Below, in pieces: positions 13,825 through 14,937 of a DNA stretch of 14,937 nt. Position 1 is the first letter of the stretch. Every line of letters begins with the position of its first letter. A program made the position numbers and the translations under genes. The stretch lies in assembly GCA_947458985.1 (NCBI GenBank), contig CANHBA010000042.1, positions 1 through 14,937 of the forward strand, read 5' to 3'. Under the pieces are notes generated by a model that was not told where the DNA came from, ran no database searches, and was given only the letters and a program-made list of their open reading frames with translations. Origin of the DNA: Flavobacteriales bacterium (GTDB lineage: Bacteria > Bacteroidota > Bacteroidia > Flavobacteriales_D > Crocinitomicaceae).

Positions 13825-14937
13825 ATGGACAAACCCATCAAATCTACTCATTTGAATATGACAGCATTTAAGTTTTTCTTGAAACAAAAAAGAAAGCTAT
13901 TTTTCTTGTTCTTTTTCTTTCAATTTACCCAACTTTTTGCACAAGATCCTACTCGTATATCTATCGATTCACTTTTGACGAGAATCCCATCAAGGGTCAT
14001 GACCTACCAACAAATTGAACTTGTAGCCGGGCGCAGTGGGGGCAACTTTGCCTCGCGCATGCAGAGCATCGAAAAATTGAATCAGGCAGCGCTCAATAAC
14101 CTGCCAGCAAGGAGTATCGCTGATGCTTTGTCTTTTTCAGCAGGAGTAGATGTGCGCCAACGCGGCCTCAGTGGCACGCAAGCCGATATCGGCATACGGG
14201 GCGGTAATTTTGAGCAAAGCCTAATTCTTGTCAATGGTTTCAAGATGACCGACCCGCAAACAGGGCACCATGCGGCTAATTTGCCTATTCCACTCATTGC
14301 GGTTTCCGAAATTCAAGTTTTCAAGAGCCCTACGGTGTTGCCATTTGGTCAAAGTGCCTTGACAGGTGCGGTGCACATTGGCGCCTATGCGCAAGATGCT
14401 TTTGAGGTCAAAACAACTGCTTACGGCGGAAGTTTCAATAGCTTTGGCGCACAAGCCATGGTGCGCATGAAGATCAAAAAATACCAACAATTGCTGGCTG
14501 TTGCCAGAGACCAATCTGCGGGTCATTGGTACAATTCAGATTTCAAGAACCATCAACTCTTTTACACGAGTTCTCATGCATTGGGTCAAAAACAAAGACA
14601 GCGGCTCACTTATACTGCCGCCTATACAGATCGTAATTTTGGTGCCAATGGCTTTTATACCAATAAGTTCCCAGATCAGTGGGAGCGCACCACTATGGCC
14701 ATGGCTGGTGTTAAGCATAATTTTCACTGGTATTCAAAAAAAGAAGGAAGTTCTACTTGGTATCAATTTCGCCAACAAGCTATGGTGCGCAGCCATGCCG
14801 ATGAATTTCGCTTGAAGCGCAATGAGCCCGCGTTTTACACCAATTCCCACATCTCAAATGTGCTGAGTTATGAGGCGCAATTATCGGTGAATATCAATAG
14901 GCAACACATCCTTTTTGGTTTGGAACAACGCTTAGAG
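13825..14937 (+). CDS. TonB-dependent outer-membrane receptor, BtuB-like (3' end outside window)
   Basis: The frame is open from ATG 13825 to the window edge (371 codons). A basic N terminus and a very Phe-rich hydrophobic stretch (25-38) form a signal peptide, probably cut after LFA at 39. The plug domain spans about 84-188: SIADALSFSAGVDVRQRG (97-114), IRGGNFEQSLILVNGFKMTDPQTGHH (124-149, an RGG...NG motif) and EIQVFKSP...FGQSALTGAVHI (162-185). Barrel strands with alternating aromatic residues start near 195, and NFGANGFYTNKFPDQWE (271-287) is a segment I associate with Bacteroidota BtuB-like receptors. There is no N-terminal carboxypeptidase-regulatory domain and no SusD neighbour in the window, which argues against a SusC-type glycan importer. 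The substrate could be a corrinoid or another chelate. M12 (13858) is an alternative start giving a more ordinary signal peptide. Confidence 0.92.
   Translation, partial: MDKPIKSTHLNMTAFKFFLKQKRKLFFLFFFFQFTQLFAQDPTRISIDSLLTRIPSRVMTYQQIELVAGRSGGNFASRMQSIEKLNQAALNNLPARSIADALSFSAGVDVRQRGLSGTQADIGIRGGNFEQSLILVNGFKMTDPQTGHHAANLPIPLIAVSEIQVFKSPTVLPFGQSALTGAVHIGAYAQDAFEVKTTAYGGSFNSFGAQAMVRMKIKKYQQLLAVARDQSAGHWYNSDFKNHQLFYTSSHALGQKQRQRLTYTAAYTDRNFGANGFYTNKFPDQWERTTMAMAGVKHNFHWYSKKEGSSTWYQFRQQAMVRSHADEFRLKRNEPAFYTNSHISNVLSYEAQLSVNINRQHILFGLEQRLE

Noticed and set aside
1..14937. CRISPR arrays, tRNA or rRNA genes, insertion sequences, phage or toxin-antitoxin and defence modules
   Set aside because: I saw no regularly spaced repeats, no transposase or integrase frames, no cloverleaf-like sequence in the spacers and no recognisable defence domains. 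Gene spacing leaves no room for large unannotated elements.

Overview
The window is a gene-dense chromosomal segment from a member of the Bacteroidota, probably a flavobacterium-like lineage. The evidence is a short primary sigma factor without region 1.1 that starts MRQLKITKSI, a long glyceraldehyde-3-phosphate dehydrogenase with an N-terminal extension, no Shine-Dalgarno sequences, AT-rich promoters with the Bacteroidota -7 element TAnnTTTG, and a TonB-dependent receptor of Bacteroidota type. The order and genus cannot be fixed from this sequence alone.

Layout. Positions 1-92 hold the tail of an unidentified protein. On the plus strand follow a polytopic, histidine-containing membrane protein (177-1547) and a secreted DUF2891 protein (1572-2687). 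These converge on a minus-strand block, read right to left: a Do/HtrA-type periplasmic serine protease (7374-5902), the primary sigma factor RpoD (5740-4874), a rho-independent terminator (4866-4831), the long GAPDH (4795-3350) and cytidylate kinase (3350-2670, translationally coupled to gap). Divergent from htrA is a tight plus-strand unit: dapF, a GNAT acetyltransferase, mltG, a glycosylasparaginase and a GH2 beta-mannosidase (7494-13344), with overlaps or gaps of only 1-3 bases. Next come two small divergent genes of unknown function, DUF2256 (minus) and TIGR03643/DUF2805 (plus), around a 39-base spacer. The last gene is the 5' part of a TonB-dependent receptor that runs off the end (13825-14937).

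How the genes fit together. Much of the window is core physiology: transcription (rpoD), central carbon (gap), nucleotides (cmk), envelope quality control (htrA) and peptidoglycan (dapF makes the meso-DAP precursor, mltG cuts nascent glycan strands). The last two genes of the dapF unit form a plausible pathway. A Tat-exported glycosylasparaginase cleaves the GlcNAc-Asn bond and a secreted beta-mannosidase cleaves the Man-beta-GlcNAc core linkage, which suggests scavenging of N-glycan cores.

I found no CRISPR array, tRNA, rRNA, insertion sequence, phage or recognisable defence module. No stretch over about 160 bases lacks a gene. The items most worth a second look are the N-glycan-core enzyme pair, the histidine-containing membrane protein and the DUF2256/DUF2805 pair. 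None of them amounts to a demonstrated new system.
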